33,292 nucleotides of DNA from Bacteroidetes bacterium 4572_112 (GCA_002254285.1 NIUZ01000006.1:1-33292); one strand, 5' to 3'. Positions 18,551 to 29,544 are shown, counted from the stretch's first letter. Translations and numbers: made by a program. The notes: generated by a model from the letters alone, not told the origin.

Positions 18551-21500
18551 ATGAAGAGTATTTTCTATTTTTTATTTATAATAATATCTATTATTGCTAG
18601 CCCAGTGAAATCATTTTCGCAATGTGCTACACCAACTACAACTACTGGATCACGATGTGGAGAAGGTTCTGTTACAGTTAGCGCCACAAGTGCAACGGGT
18701 AACTATCGTTGGTATGATGCTTCTTCAGGAGGCAATATTCTTGGAAATGATGCATCATTTAATACTCCTATTATTTCTGCAAATACAACTTTTTATGTTT
18801 CAGAATTTAATAATGGAACTACTAATGATGCCTTAGAATTTGATGGAACTAATGATTATGTTGCTATTCAAGATTTGCATTTTATTACTACCGAATTGGA
18901 AGTAATTACTATGGAAGCTTGGGTTAAAACAGATGTTAGTGGAGTTTCTGTATGGGACAACTGGTCTATTGTGGATTTTGATAGGAGTGAATATTTCAAC
19001 TTTTATGTGAGTGGTAATAATGGTACTGTAGGCTTCTCAACCACTGATAATAGTGGACATACTGATGATTTTTATGGAACAATAGCAGTTAATGATAATA
19101 CATGGCACCATATAGCAGTGGTATATGATGGCACTGATAAACATATATATATTGATGGAGCTCTTGATGCAACAAAAGCAAATCCTCATGGTGGAAAAGA
19201 TTTAGGAAAAGGGTCAGTAAGGTATGGTTTTGTTGGTGATGGTTCGGAAGCAACGGGATTTAATGGCTCACGAAATTATAAATATTTTGACGGAAGCTAT
19301 GACGAAATTAGGGTATGGAGTACTGCTCGAACAGCAGCAGAAATAAGTAGTAATTATAATAAATGCGTGCCTGAAGGTCAAGAGGATTTAATGCTATACT
19401 ATCGTATGGATGGAGTAAGTGGCGATAATACTCTAATTGATTATAGTGGTAATAATTATAATGGTACTCTTTATAATATGGATTTGGCAGCCGTTTGGAT
19501 AACAGGAACTAATTTAACAGATTGTCCTACATGTGAGAGTGCTAGAGCTTCAGTAATTGCTGAAATAGAAGCTGCTCCTGCAATTGACTTAGGTGTTGAT
19601 AAATGCGTGCCAACCACTAGCACAATATTAGATGCTGGTGCTGGGTTTACCTCATATTCATGGAGTACAGGTGCTACTACTCAGCAGATTACTGTTAATT
19701 CAAATGGATTTTATTCTGTTGATGTTACTCACGCTGCAAATTTATGTGTTGGTACCGATGGTATTTCTGTAAGTTTACTTTCAGAACCTGATGCTTCGGA
19801 CAAAGATAGATGTGGAGAAGGTACTTTAGCTCTAGATATTGATAACCCAAGTTCGACCACATATCAGTGGTATGATGTTGCAACAGGTGGTAGTGCCATA
19901 GGAACAGGAGTTAATTATACAACCCCAAGTATTTCGTCAACTACCTCCTATTATGTTAGTGAAATTGATAATTCGCAATATAAACAGGCTCTACATTTTG
20001 ATGGAGTAAATGATATGGTTGCCATAGATAACTTAACCTATAATGGAACAAATTATACTGAAGTTACTGTAGAAGCTTGGATTCGTACAACCGATAATAG
20101 TAAACAGATTATAGCATCTTATGATAGGAGTGAGTATTGGAGACTGGAGATTGCAGGTGAAGGTACAAATGCAGGAAGGGTTGGTTTTAAAATATATACG
20201 GGTGATACAGATTATAGTAATGGAATAGTAGATTTTGGAGGTACTGCTATAGTAAGTGATGGTAATTGGCATCATGTTGCAGCAGTTTTTAATAATGGCT
20301 CAATTAAAATATATGTTGATGGCAATTTAGATGCTTCTACTACAACAGACTCTAAATTTGGTAAAGGAACTGTTCGTTATGGTTTTCTAGGTGTTGGATC
20401 TGAAGCGTCAATATATAATGGAACTACTGGACCTCTTGACTATTTCAATGGTGACATTGATGAGGTACGTATTTGGAGTGTTGCTCGTAATATTACTCAA
20501 ATACAAAATAATAAGGATGGATGTTTATTGGGAACTGAAACTGGTCTTCAAGCTTATTATAAAATGGAAGATGGAAGTGGAAATACATTGAGCGATCACT
20601 CTATTAATAATAGTATAGGTACTTTGTTTAATATGGATAATAGTGCATGGATAAATACAGGTAAAAATATTGAATGTTCGTGTGGTGAAAGCGATAGGAG
20701 AGAAGTAACTGCTACTGTTAATGCAATTCCAGTGGTAAACTTAGGACTTGATAGATGTGAGCCAGCAGCGGTAGTGCTTGATGCAGAGAATGCTGGCGGT
20801 GGATATACTTATGTTTGGCAAGATGGAAGTACAAATCAAACTCTTAATGCAGCTACATCACAGCAATATTGGGCTCGTGTAACCGAAACTGCAACATCTT
20901 GTGAAGGTAGTGATACTGTTGTTATTAGTATTGGAACCACAGCAAAGCCAACAACAACAGACGGCTCTCGTTGTGGTAATGGAACAGTGGATTTATCAGT
21001 AAGTAATGTTAATACAATTAGATGGTATGATCAACAAACTGGTGGCACATTATTACAAACAGGATTGTCGTATACAACACCTAGTTTAAATTCTAATACT
21101 GACTATTATGTTAGTGCAGATGAGGGTACTTCATGTGGTGAAAGTGTTCGCGAAAAAATTACAGCAGAAGTAAACCCTGAAATTACAGCTCTTACAACAG
21201 TAAAATCGTGGCCTGGGGAAAATGGAACGGTAATAGTTTTAAGCTCAACAGGAGGCAGTGGGAATTATGATTATACTGAATTGCAAGGAAACTTTGATTA
21301 TGCAGGATCGTATACGGCTGCTGATGTTGAAAAAACTGTTCCAAACGGAGGGTCTTATAATATTATGGTTAGAGATGAAAAAGGATGTGAATATACTACC
21401 AATGGCGTGGTGACAAACCCTATACCTACTGCAATTGCAACGAGTGCTAATACTTCTGTTAGTTTATTTATTCCTCAAAAAAATGAGTGGTTTTATGTAA

Positions 21501-22507
21501 CAGATAATAATTCAAAAGCTATTGTTGCCATAAAAAGCGGTTCAAATGCACTAGGTAAAGTAGATGTTGAATTATATATTGATGGCTCAACAGGAATTTA
21601 TGATGGTTATGCTTTTCTGAAAAGGCATTTCGTTATTAATGTAGAAAATCAACCGACATCCAATGTTGAAGTTAAGTTATTATTCTCTACTAATGAGTAT
21701 AATAGCCTTAAAAGCGAAGCTGCTAATACTGCTGAACCATTAGATGATATTAGCACAATTGCCGATATTGGGGTAACAAAATATGAGGGGCCTACCGAAA
21801 ATGGAAATTATAAGCCTGGAGATGCCACAAGCTTAGCTTTCATTAGCCAAAGCTCAAGTGGTAGTGAGGCTGAAGGGAAATATATTATTATTCAAACGAG
21901 TAGTTTTTCTGAATTCTGGCCACATGCAAGTGGTGGTGGCTCGGCTTTACCCATAGAACTAATACGTTTTGAGACGGCTAAAGTGAATAATGATGTTGTG
22001 CTTTCTTGGACTACGGCCACTGAGCTTAATAACGAATATTTTAGCCTGCAACGTTCAGTCGATGGCAAAGAGTTTAATACTATTGCTAAAATAGATGGTG
22101 CGGGTAATAGTAATACTATTCTTAATTATCAATACGTTGATAATAAGCCGCTTTCTGGAACATCATACTATAGATTAAAGCAAACTGACTATGATGGTAA
22201 ATTTGCTTTCTCTCAAATTAGGGCTGTTAAATTTGCTTATGATAATGAGGCTAGTCTAGCGATTTATCCAAATCCAACAAACTCAAAAATAAATATGTAT
22301 TTTGATGGTTTTGTAAATGATAGTAAAGTTGAAATGAGCATTTATTCTGTAAATGGAAAATTAATGCTTACTAAATCTATTCCTCTCAGCGAAAATGGTG
22401 ATGGTAATATTAGTATGAATATTGAACAACTACTGCCTGCAGGTGTTTATTTTGTGAGAATCATAGGTGAAAACAATATTATTAACAATAAGATAATTGT
22501 ACAATAA
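18551..22507 (+). CDS. secreted multidomain LamG/Ig-like protein with T9SS type A C-terminal sorting domain
   Basis: Signal peptide; two LamG-like modules (ALEFDGTNDYVAI...DEIRVWSTART; ALHFDGVNDMVAI...DEVRIWSVARN); three Ig-like modules (RCGEGxxxLxx...YxWYDxxxGG...YYVSE); C-terminal LAIYPNPTNSKINMYF...GVYFVRI. Confidence 0.9.
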   Translation: MKSIFYFLFIIISIIASPVKSFSQCATPTTTTGSRCGEGSVTVSATSATGNYRWYDASSGGNILGNDASFNTPIISANTTFYVSEFNNGTTNDALEFDGTNDYVAIQDLHFITTELEVITMEAWVKTDVSGVSVWDNWSIVDFDRSEYFNFYVSGNNGTVGFSTTDNSGHTDDFYGTIAVNDNTWHHIAVVYDGTDKHIYIDGALDATKANPHGGKDLGKGSVRYGFVGDGSEATGFNGSRNYKYFDGSYDEIRVWSTARTAAEISSNYNKCVPEGQEDLMLYYRMDGVSGDNTLIDYSGNNYNGTLYNMDLAAVWITGTNLTDCPTCESARASVIAEIEAAPAIDLGVDKCVPTTSTILDAGAGFTSYSWSTGATTQQITVNSNGFYSVDVTHAANLCVGTDGISVSLLSEPDASDKDRCGEGTLALDIDNPSSTTYQWYDVATGGSAIGTGVNYTTPSISSTTSYYVSEIDNSQYKQALHFDGVNDMVAIDNLTYNGTNYTEVTVEAWIRTTDNSKQIIASYDRSEYWRLEIAGEGTNAGRVGFKIYTGDTDYSNGIVDFGGTAIVSDGNWHHVAAVFNNGSIKIYVDGNLDASTTTDSKFGKGTVRYGFLGVGSEASIYNGTTGPLDYFNGDIDEVRIWSVARNITQIQNNKDGCLLGTETGLQAYYKMEDGSGNTLSDHSINNSIGTLFNMDNSAWINTGKNIECSCGESDRREVTATVNAIPVVNLGLDRCEPAAVVLDAENAGGGYTYVWQDGSTNQTLNAATSQQYWARVTETATSCEGSDTVVISIGTTAKPTTTDGSRCGNGTVDLSVSNVNTIRWYDQQTGGTLLQTGLSYTTPSLNSNTDYYVSADEGTSCGESVREKITAEVNPEITALTTVKSWPGENGTVIVLSSTGGSGNYDYTELQGNFDYAGSYTAADVEKTVPNGGSYNIMVRDEKGCEYTTNGVVTNPIPTAIATSANTSVSLFIPQKNEWFYVTDNNSKAIVAIKSGSNALGKVDVELYIDGSTGIYDGYAFLKRHFVINVENQPTSNVEVKLLFSTNEYNSLKSEAANTAEPLDDISTIADIGVTKYEGPTENGNYKPGDATSLAFISQSSSGSEAEGKYIIIQTSSFSEFWPHASGGGSALPIELIRFETAKVNNDVVLSWTTATELNNEYFSLQRSVDGKEFNTIAKIDGAGNSNTILNYQYVDNKPLSGTSYYRLKQTDYDGKFAFSQIRAVKFAYDNEASLAIYPNPTNSKINMYFDGFVNDSKVEMSIYSVNGKLMLTKSIPLSENGDGNISMNIEQLLPAGVYFVRIIGENNIINNKIIVQ

Positions 22508-22529
22508 TTCAGTATAAATTATTGTCAGT

Positions 22530-22577
22530 AAAAAGCTCTAAGTTGGTAGTTATTCTATCATTAACTTAGAGCTTTTT
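22530..22577 (+). terminator. Rho-independent terminator (possibly bidirectional)
   Basis: AAAAAGCTCTAAGTT ... AACTTAGAGCTTTTT. Confidence 0.8.
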
Positions 22578-22758
22578 GTATATAATAATGGCAGTAATAC
22601 CAACCTAAGAAATCATTACATTTGCAAATCATTATATTTAGTCGCGAGATGCTCCGAAACCTATTTATAGCATCATTATTACGAATTTATGAATTCTGAT
22701 TTTGTAAAGGGTTTACAGAATAAAATCTCTCTCTAAATAAAAAACATAAGAATACAAT

Positions 22759-24546
22759 ATGGAAAATACTCGTAATTTCTGCATAATAGCACATATAGAT
22801 CATGGTAAAAGTACTTTAGCCGATCGCCTATTGGAATATACTGATACTGTTTCGGCAAGAGACCTGCAAGCGCAAGTGCTTGATGATATGGAGCTTGAAC
22901 GTGAGCGTGGTATCACTATCAAGAGCCATGCAATACAAATGCTTCATAAGCGAGATAAAACTGATTATATTCTTAACCTTATTGATACTCCGGGTCACGT
23001 AGATTTTTCTTACGAAGTATCGCGCTCAATCGCTGCTTGCGAAGGCGCCCTACTTATTGTAGATGCTACCCAAGGTATTCAGGCTCAAACAATTTCTAAC
23101 CTTTATTTAGCAATAGAGAATGATCTTGAAATTATTCCTGTAATGAATAAAATGGACCTTCCTAATGCTATGCCATTGGAAGTCGCTGATCAAATTGTAG
23201 ACCTTATTGGCTGTGATTTGGATGATATTATTGAAGCTAGTGGTAAAACCGGATACGGAGTAGATAAGATTTTAGATGCCATAATTGATGTAGTGCCTGC
23301 TCCTAAAGGAGATCCTAAAGCACCACTTGAGGCAATGATTTTTGACTCTGTTTTTAATTCTTTTAGAGGAATTATTGCCTACGTAAAAATCATGAATGGT
23401 ACTGTACGTAAAGGTGAGTTAGTAAAATTCTTCAATACTGCTAAAGAGTATAAGGCTGATGAGGTTGGAGTATTGAAACTAGGTTTGGAACCTAGCAAAG
23501 AGCTAAGTGCTGGCGATGTTGGATATATTATTTCTGGAATTAAAGCTTCTAAGGAAGTGAAAGTTGGAGATACTATTACTCATAAAGAAAATCCTTGTGC
23601 GGCGGCAATTGGTGGTTTTGAGGATGTGAAACCTATGGTGTTTGCAGGGGTTTATCCTGTTGATGCTGAGGATTATGAAGACCTACGTGCTGCTATGGAG
23701 AAACTTCAACTTAATGATGCTTCTCTAACATACGAGCCAGAATCTTCTGCTGCCTTAGGTTTCGGATTCCGTTGTGGTTTCCTTGGTTTATTGCATATGG
23801 AAATTATTCAGGAACGCCTTGATCGTGAGTTTGATATGAACGTAATCACAACTGTGCCCAACGTTTCGTATAAAGTACATACTCGCACTGGTGAGGAGCT
23901 TATGGTCTATAACCCATCGGGTTTGCCAGATATTTCTAAGGTTGACTATATTGAAGAGCCGCTTATTAGTGCTCAGGTGATTTTGCAGAGCGAATATATG
24001 GGCCCTGTTATGAAACTTTGCCTCGATAAGCGTGGTATTCTTAAAAATACAATTTTCTTAACAAGTAATAGAGTTGAGCTTACTTTCGATATGCCTTTGG
24101 GCGAAATTGTTTTCGATTTTTACGATAGACTGAAGAGTATTTCCAAAGGTTATGCTTCTTTCGATTATCATTTAAATGGTTTCCAGCAAGCAAAACTTAT
24201 TAGATTAGATATACTTCTTAATGGTGATTATGTAGATGCTTTGAGCACGCTACTTCACCAAGATAATGCATATAATTTTGGTAAAAAGATTTGTTCTAAG
24301 TTGAAAGAACTTATTCCTCGTCAGCAATTTGATATTGCAATACAGGCAGCCATAGGTTCTAAAATTATTTCTCGTGAAACAGTAAAAGCTGTTCGTAAGG
24401 ATGTTACTGCCAAATGTTATGGTGGTGATATTTCTCGAAAGCGCAAATTACTTGAAAAGCAGAAAAAAGGTAAAAAGCGTATGCGTCAGGTAGGAAATGT
24501 TCAAGTTCCTCAAAATGCATTCCTTGCTGTACTTAAGATGGACTAA
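22759..24546 (+). CDS. lepA: elongation factor 4
   Basis: [91 protein letters not shown]. Confidence 0.97.
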   Translation: MENTRNFCIIAHIDHGKSTLADRLLEYTDTVSARDLQAQVLDDMELERERGITIKSHAIQMLHKRDKTDYILNLIDTPGHVDFSYEVSRSIAACEGALLIVDATQGIQAQTISNLYLAIENDLEIIPVMNKMDLPNAMPLEVADQIVDLIGCDLDDIIEASGKTGYGVDKILDAIIDVVPAPKGDPKAPLEAMIFDSVFNSFRGIIAYVKIMNGTVRKGELVKFFNTAKEYKADEVGVLKLGLEPSKELSAGDVGYIISGIKASKEVKVGDTITHKENPCAAAIGGFEDVKPMVFAGVYPVDAEDYEDLRAAMEKLQLNDASLTYEPESSAALGFGFRCGFLGLLHMEIIQERLDREFDMNVITTVPNVSYKVHTRTGEELMVYNPSGLPDISKVDYIEEPLISAQVILQSEYMGPVMKLCLDKRGILKNTIFLTSNRVELTFDMPLGEIVFDFYDRLKSISKGYASFDYHLNGFQQAKLIRLDILLNGDYVDALSTLLHQDNAYNFGKKICSKLKELIPRQQFDIAIQAAIGSKIISRETVKAVRKDVTAKCYGGDISRKRKLLEKQKKGKKRMRQVGNVQVPQNAFLAVLKMD

Positions 24547-24627
24547 ATAATGATTAATTGTTAATGTTTAATTATTAATGCATTATCGATAATTAATCAT
24601 TAGTAATTTACAATTTAACATTAATAG

Positions 24628-26748
24628 ATGATATCACATATTTCTAAAAAGCTAAATCTTGATAGAAAAGCTGTGCAAGGCACAATTGAGCTATTGGAGA
24701 AAGGCGCTGGAATTCCGTTTATTGCACGTTATAGAAAAGAAGCTACGGGCGGACTCGATGAGGTTGCAATTGAAAACATCCGTGATGCTCATTTGCAATA
24801 TATTGAGCTTGAGAAACGCAAAAAATACGTTATCGAGAGTATAGCAAAGCAAGATTTACTAAGCGACATTTTACAACAGAAGATAGAACAATCTCTTACT
24901 TTAAGTGAGATTGAAGATATATATTTGCCATTTAAACCCAAGCGCAAAACTAAGGCTAGTGTTGCCAAAGAACGTGGTTTGGAACCCTTGGCGAAGATAA
25001 TAATGAGTCAAAATAATCCTGATTTTTATTTTCAGGCCGAGCATTACACCAAGCATCCCGATATTGCTGATGCCGAAATGGCTGTAAGTGGTGCTCTTGA
25101 TATTATTGCTGAATGGATAAACGAACGCCCAGCTGTACGTAAAAGCAGCCGTAGATTGTGGCAACGACAGGCAGTAATACAATCAAAAAAGAAGACTAAA
25201 GCTGAAGATGAGCAGCAAAAATTCAAACCTTATTACGATTGGGAAGAGAGAATGAGCAAGGCGCCAAGCCATAGAGTATTGGCTCTGCTTAGAGGAGAAA
25301 AAGAAGGTGTGCTGCGTCTTAAAATAGGTCCTGATGAGGATGTAGCCATCAATAGTATTAAGGACTATGTAATAAAAACAGATTCCACAAGCCGCCACGA
25401 GATTTCAATTGCTGTTAAGGACTCGTATCGTAGGCTTCTTTCATCATCCTTGGAAACCGAATTCAGAGCTGAGTTAAAAGAAAATGCTGATGCAAAAGCG
25501 ATTAATGTTTTTGCTGAAAATCTTCGTCAGTTGCTAATGACTAGTCCCTTGGGGCAAAAAGTGTGCTTGGCAATTGACCCAGGATTTAGATCAGGCTGCA
25601 AACTTGTAGTGCTTGATGCACAAGGCAAATTGCTGCACAACGAAACCATATATCCTCATCCACCACAGCGAGAAGCTACTATGGCAAAGAAAAAGCTTAG
25701 TAGCCTTGTGAATATGTATAAGGTGGAAGCCATAGCCATAGGAAATGGTACGGCAGGCCGCGAAACTGAGAAATTGGTTCAAAACACACATTTCGATAGA
25801 AAGATACAGGCTGTAATGGTGAACGAAAATGGTGCATCAATATATTCTGCAAGTGCTTTGGCACGTGAGGAATTTCCTGATTATGATATTACTGTGCGAG
25901 GCTCGGTTTCAATTGGTCGTAGGCTAATGGATCCTCTTGCCGAGCTTGTGAAAATTGACCCAAAATCCATAGGAGTGGGGCAATATCAGCACGATGTGGA
26001 TCAGAAAAAATTACAGGCAAAGCTTGCCGATGTGGTAAGTAGCGTTGTGAATAGTGTAGGAGTGGAACTAAATACCGCTAGCAAAGAGATATTGCAATAT
26101 GTAGTGGGAATTGGCCCTAGTACCGCCAAAAAGATTGTAGATTTTCGTAATGAGAATGGAGCTTTTGAAAGCCGCAAACAACTGATGAAAATTAGTGGTT
26201 TTGGTGCTAAAGCTTTTGAGCAAGCTGCCGGATTTATTAGAATTCGTGATGCTCGCAACCCATTGGATAATACTGCTGTACATCCCGAATCATATTCTGT
26301 GGTGGACAAAATGGCCAAAAAATTAAAGAAAAATATTGCTGAGCTTATTGAAGATAAAGAATCCATGAAATTGCTACAAGCAGAGGATTTTGTAACTGAT
26401 AAATTTGGCCTTTTTACAGTAAAAGATATTATTGCCGAGCTTCAGAAGCCAAATCGTGACCCTAGGTCAAAAATTGAGTTTTTCGAGTTTGAGAAGTCGG
26501 TAAATAGCCCTCAGGATTTGGAAGAAGGAATGATACTGCCGGGCATTATTACGAATATAACAGCCTTTGGTGCTTTTGTAGATGTGGGAGTGCATCAAGA
26601 TGGGCTTGTGCATATTTCTGAATTAGCCAACGAATTTGTTAGCGACCCTCATCAGTATGTAAAGCTAAATCAAAAAGTACAAATAAAGGTATTGAAAATA
26701 GATTTGCAGCGCAAAAGACTGCAATTTAGTATGAAAGATTTGAATTAA
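24628..26748 (+). CDS. tex: Tex family transcription accessory protein with S1 domain
   Basis: GIPFIARYRKEATGGLDEVAIENIRD, LAIDPGFRSGCKLVVLD, YQHDVDQKKLQAKLADVVSSVVNSVGVELNTAS, C-terminal S1 domain GIITNITAFGAFVDVGVHQDGLVHISEL. Confidence 0.95.
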   Translation: MISHISKKLNLDRKAVQGTIELLEKGAGIPFIARYRKEATGGLDEVAIENIRDAHLQYIELEKRKKYVIESIAKQDLLSDILQQKIEQSLTLSEIEDIYLPFKPKRKTKASVAKERGLEPLAKIIMSQNNPDFYFQAEHYTKHPDIADAEMAVSGALDIIAEWINERPAVRKSSRRLWQRQAVIQSKKKTKAEDEQQKFKPYYDWEERMSKAPSHRVLALLRGEKEGVLRLKIGPDEDVAINSIKDYVIKTDSTSRHEISIAVKDSYRRLLSSSLETEFRAELKENADAKAINVFAENLRQLLMTSPLGQKVCLAIDPGFRSGCKLVVLDAQGKLLHNETIYPHPPQREATMAKKKLSSLVNMYKVEAIAIGNGTAGRETEKLVQNTHFDRKIQAVMVNENGASIYSASALAREEFPDYDITVRGSVSIGRRLMDPLAELVKIDPKSIGVGQYQHDVDQKKLQAKLADVVSSVVNSVGVELNTASKEILQYVVGIGPSTAKKIVDFRNENGAFESRKQLMKISGFGAKAFEQAAGFIRIRDARNPLDNTAVHPESYSVVDKMAKKLKKNIAELIEDKESMKLLQAEDFVTDKFGLFTVKDIIAELQKPNRDPRSKIEFFEFEKSVNSPQDLEEGMILPGIITNITAFGAFVDVGVHQDGLVHISELANEFVSDPHQYVKLNQKVQIKVLKIDLQRKRLQFSMKDLN

Positions 26749-27746
26749 TGTTTATAACAGGAGCAAGCGGAATGCTAGGGACACATCTAGCATATAATTT
26801 ATTGAAGAAAGGCGAGTCGGTTACAGCTTTGAAGCGTAGCTCTACTGACCTATCATCAATGAAGAGTATATTTGCTTATTACGAAAAAGGTGATAATTCA
26901 CTTTTTGAGAAAATTGAGTGGATTGATGGCGATATTTTGGATTTCTATATTCTTGATGATATTATTTCCAAGCATAAGCAGGTATATCATACTGCGGCAT
27001 TTGTGAGCTTCCATAAACAGGATCATTCTAAAATTAGAGATATAAATATTCATGGCACCGAGAATATTGTTGCCGCCTGCATAAAACATAAATCGCGTTT
27101 GGTTTATAGTAGCTCTATTGCTGCTCTTGGGCGCAGTGATGGCGGTGGTGCTACCACAGAGAAAAACTATCGCGATAGCACTTTCAAGAGCTCGGTATAT
27201 TCCGAAAGTAAGTTCTTGGCAGAGCAGGAAGTTTGGCGTGGTATTGCCGAGGGGCTTGATGCTGTAATGGTAAACCCATCGGTGATAATTGGCCCTGGCG
27301 ATTGGAATAAATCCAGTGCTCAGCTATTTAAAACTGTGGCAAATGGTCTTAAATTCTACACCAATGGTAGCAATGGCTATATTGATGTGCGTGATATTGC
27401 GGAGGTAATGTATAGGCTTATGAATTCTGATATTACTGCCGAAAGATTTATTCTTTCTGCTGAAAATGTTACTTATAAAAGACTTTTTGAAACCATAGCC
27501 AAAGAGCTTAAAGTTGCTCCTCCAACAATATTGGCGAATAAAATACTATCCGAAATTAGCTGGCGAGTGTTAGGTATGTGGAGTGCATTAAGTGGCAATT
27601 CGCCTTTAGTTACAAAGGAAACAGCCAAAAGTGCTAATTCGCATTACGATTATTCTTCGCAAAAAGTAATTGATAGTTTAAATTATAAATTTATTAGCTT
27701 CAACCAAAGTGTTAAACATGCTGCTGAGCTGTATTTGAATATGTAG
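26748..27746 (+). CDS. NAD-dependent epimerase/dehydratase (SDR)
   Basis: MFITGASGMLGTHLAYNLL, VYSSSIAALG, YSESKFLAEQEVWR; ATG overlaps the tex stop codon by 1 nt. Confidence 0.9.
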   Translation: MFITGASGMLGTHLAYNLLKKGESVTALKRSSTDLSSMKSIFAYYEKGDNSLFEKIEWIDGDILDFYILDDIISKHKQVYHTAAFVSFHKQDHSKIRDINIHGTENIVAACIKHKSRLVYSSSIAALGRSDGGGATTEKNYRDSTFKSSVYSESKFLAEQEVWRGIAEGLDAVMVNPSVIIGPGDWNKSSAQLFKTVANGLKFYTNGSNGYIDVRDIAEVMYRLMNSDITAERFILSAENVTYKRLFETIAKELKVAPPTILANKILSEISWRVLGMWSALSGNSPLVTKETAKSANSHYDYSSQKVIDSLNYKFISFNQSVKHAAELYLNM

Positions 27747-27830
27747 TTGACTAATATTCAGAGATAATATATTGTTTAGTAACATTCAGAGATTAATTTC
27801 AGTATTTTTGTAAGCATAAATGATAAATAT

Positions 27831-28667
27831 ATGAGCGTACATAATATTACAATTTTAAAAAATTCTGGAGAAACAGAGCTCTTTGATGAGAATAAACTCA
27901 TGGAGTCTTTGCGTAGGTCAGGAGCTTCAAATGATTCCATAAAAAAGGTTGTTGACGAGCTTGGTTTATACCTTTATGATGGAATGTCGTCGCACAAAAT
28001 TTATAAAAAGGCATATAGCATATTAGGAAATATTTCCATGAAGGATGCTGGAAAATATCGCCTTAAGAAAGCTATTTTGGAACTTGGCCCTACTGGTTAT
28101 CCTTTTGAGCAATTTGTTGGTGCAATTCTAAAAACGCAAGGATATTCCGTAAAAGTTGGTCAGTTGATTGATGGCAAATGTGTGCAGCATGAGGTTGATG
28201 TGGTTGCCGAAACTAAAGATAAAATTATTGTTGTTGAATGTAAGTTTCACCGTACAGGAAATACAAAGAGTGATGTAAAAGTCCCTTTATATATTCGGTC
28301 TCGCTTCAACGATATTTATGATAAATGGTCGCAAGATGGCACCCTAGCAGGTCGTGATTACGAAGCTTGGCTAGTTACAAATACTCGTTTTACTGGAGAT
28401 GCTGAGCAATTTGGCAAATGCAGTGGCTTGGTGCTCAAATCGTGGAATTATCCTTATAATAGTTCGCTAAAGGATATGATTGATAAAGCAGGATTGCATC
28501 CAATTACTAGCTTAAAAACATTGAGTCGTAAGGAAAAGCAGAATATGCTAGATGAGGGAGTGGTACTTTGCCGCGAAATAAGTGAGCAAATTTTGATGAA
28601 GAATAATATAAAACGAACAAAGATAAATAAAGTACTTGCTGAGGCAAAAGTACTAACCGAAATATAA
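27831..28667 (+). CDS. ATP-cone domain fused to Mrr-like PD-(D/E)XK nuclease
   Basis: N-terminal ILKNSGETELFDENKLMESLRRSGAS...YKKAYSIL (ATP-cone); QFVGAILKTQGYSVKVGQLIDGKCVQHEVDVVAETKDKIIVVECKFH (D...ECK nuclease core). Confidence 0.8.
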   Translation: MSVHNITILKNSGETELFDENKLMESLRRSGASNDSIKKVVDELGLYLYDGMSSHKIYKKAYSILGNISMKDAGKYRLKKAILELGPTGYPFEQFVGAILKTQGYSVKVGQLIDGKCVQHEVDVVAETKDKIIVVECKFHRTGNTKSDVKVPLYIRSRFNDIYDKWSQDGTLAGRDYEAWLVTNTRFTGDAEQFGKCSGLVLKSWNYPYNSSLKDMIDKAGLHPITSLKTLSRKEKQNMLDEGVVLCREISEQILMKNNIKRTKINKVLAEAKVLTEI

Positions 28668-28673
28668 AACAAT

Positions 28674-29459
28674 ATGCAAGTAAGAGCGAAAAAACACCTT
28701 GGGCAACATTTCCTTAAGGATTTGGAAATAGCAAAAAATATAGCAACAAGTTTAGAGAATAATGAACTGCCTGTGCTTGAAGTTGGCCCAGGAATGGGAG
28801 TTCTGACTAATTTTTTGAATGCAGAAAATAAGGGGGATGTGTATGTTGCAGAGATTGATAGAGATTCTGTAGCCTATCTTATTGAAAAAGGAATTGTACC
28901 CCAAGAACGAATTTTGGGAGATTTTTTGCATCTAGATTTGAAAGAAAGCTTTGATGGCGAGGTGAATATTATTGGTAATTTTCCATATAATATTTCTAGC
29001 CAAATATTGTTTCGTACTTTAGAAAATAAGGAGCTTATTCCTGAGTTTGCAGGTATGTTTCAGAAAGAAGTTGCCGAGCGTATTGTTGCTAAACCAGGAA
29101 ATAAACAGTTTGGAATACTTAGCGTAATGACTCAAGCTTATTACGATGCCGAGTATTTATTTACTGTTGATGAGCATGTTTTTGATCCACCACCACGAGT
29201 AAAATCTGCGGTTATTCATCTTAAAAGAAAAGAGAATACGGTTTTAGATTGCGACGAAAAGTTATTTAAAACCATAGTGAAAACGACTTTCAATACTCGC
29301 AGAAAAATGTTGCGTGGTAGCCTTCGCCGTATTGTTGGTAAGAGTGATGTATTACATGATGAGTTTTTTCAGAAAAGACCTGAGCAACTTAGCGTTGAAG
29401 ATTTTGTAAACGTAACAAATATAATGCGAAAGGCAATTGACGAAGGAGCAAAAGCGTAG
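28674..29459 (+). CDS. rsmA: 16S rRNA dimethyladenosine transferase
   Basis: KKHLGQHFLKDLEIAKNI, LEVGPGMGVLT, IIGNFPYNISSQILFRTL, FNTRRKMLRGSLR. Confidence 0.95.
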   Translation: MQVRAKKHLGQHFLKDLEIAKNIATSLENNELPVLEVGPGMGVLTNFLNAENKGDVYVAEIDRDSVAYLIEKGIVPQERILGDFLHLDLKESFDGEVNIIGNFPYNISSQILFRTLENKELIPEFAGMFQKEVAERIVAKPGNKQFGILSVMTQAYYDAEYLFTVDEHVFDPPPRVKSAVIHLKRKENTVLDCDEKLFKTIVKTTFNTRRKMLRGSLRRIVGKSDVLHDEFFQKRPEQLSVEDFVNVTNIMRKAIDEGAKA

Positions 29460-29515
29460 TTTAGTAGATATTAATTTTAATATATTATCAAAAGGTTAAA
29501 TAATTGTATCCAAAG

Positions 29516-29544
29516 TTTGCAGTTCAGCTAAATAACTACTTTTG
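29516..29544 (+). promoter_or_regulatory. candidate Bacteroidota-type promoter (TTTG-N17-TACTTTTG) for the two-component operon
   Basis: TTTG 29516-29519; TACTTTTG 29537-29544; ATG 29570. Confidence 0.5.

Noticed and set aside
18624-18836. Alternate-frame ORFs inside the T9SS protein (18624-18836, 20033-20275, 20391-20591)
   Set aside because: Repetitive coding sequence gives spurious frames; no independent support.
26001-26366. Antisense ORFs within tex (24901-25398, 25591-25791, 26001-26366)
   Set aside because: Shadow ORFs opposite a conserved gene.
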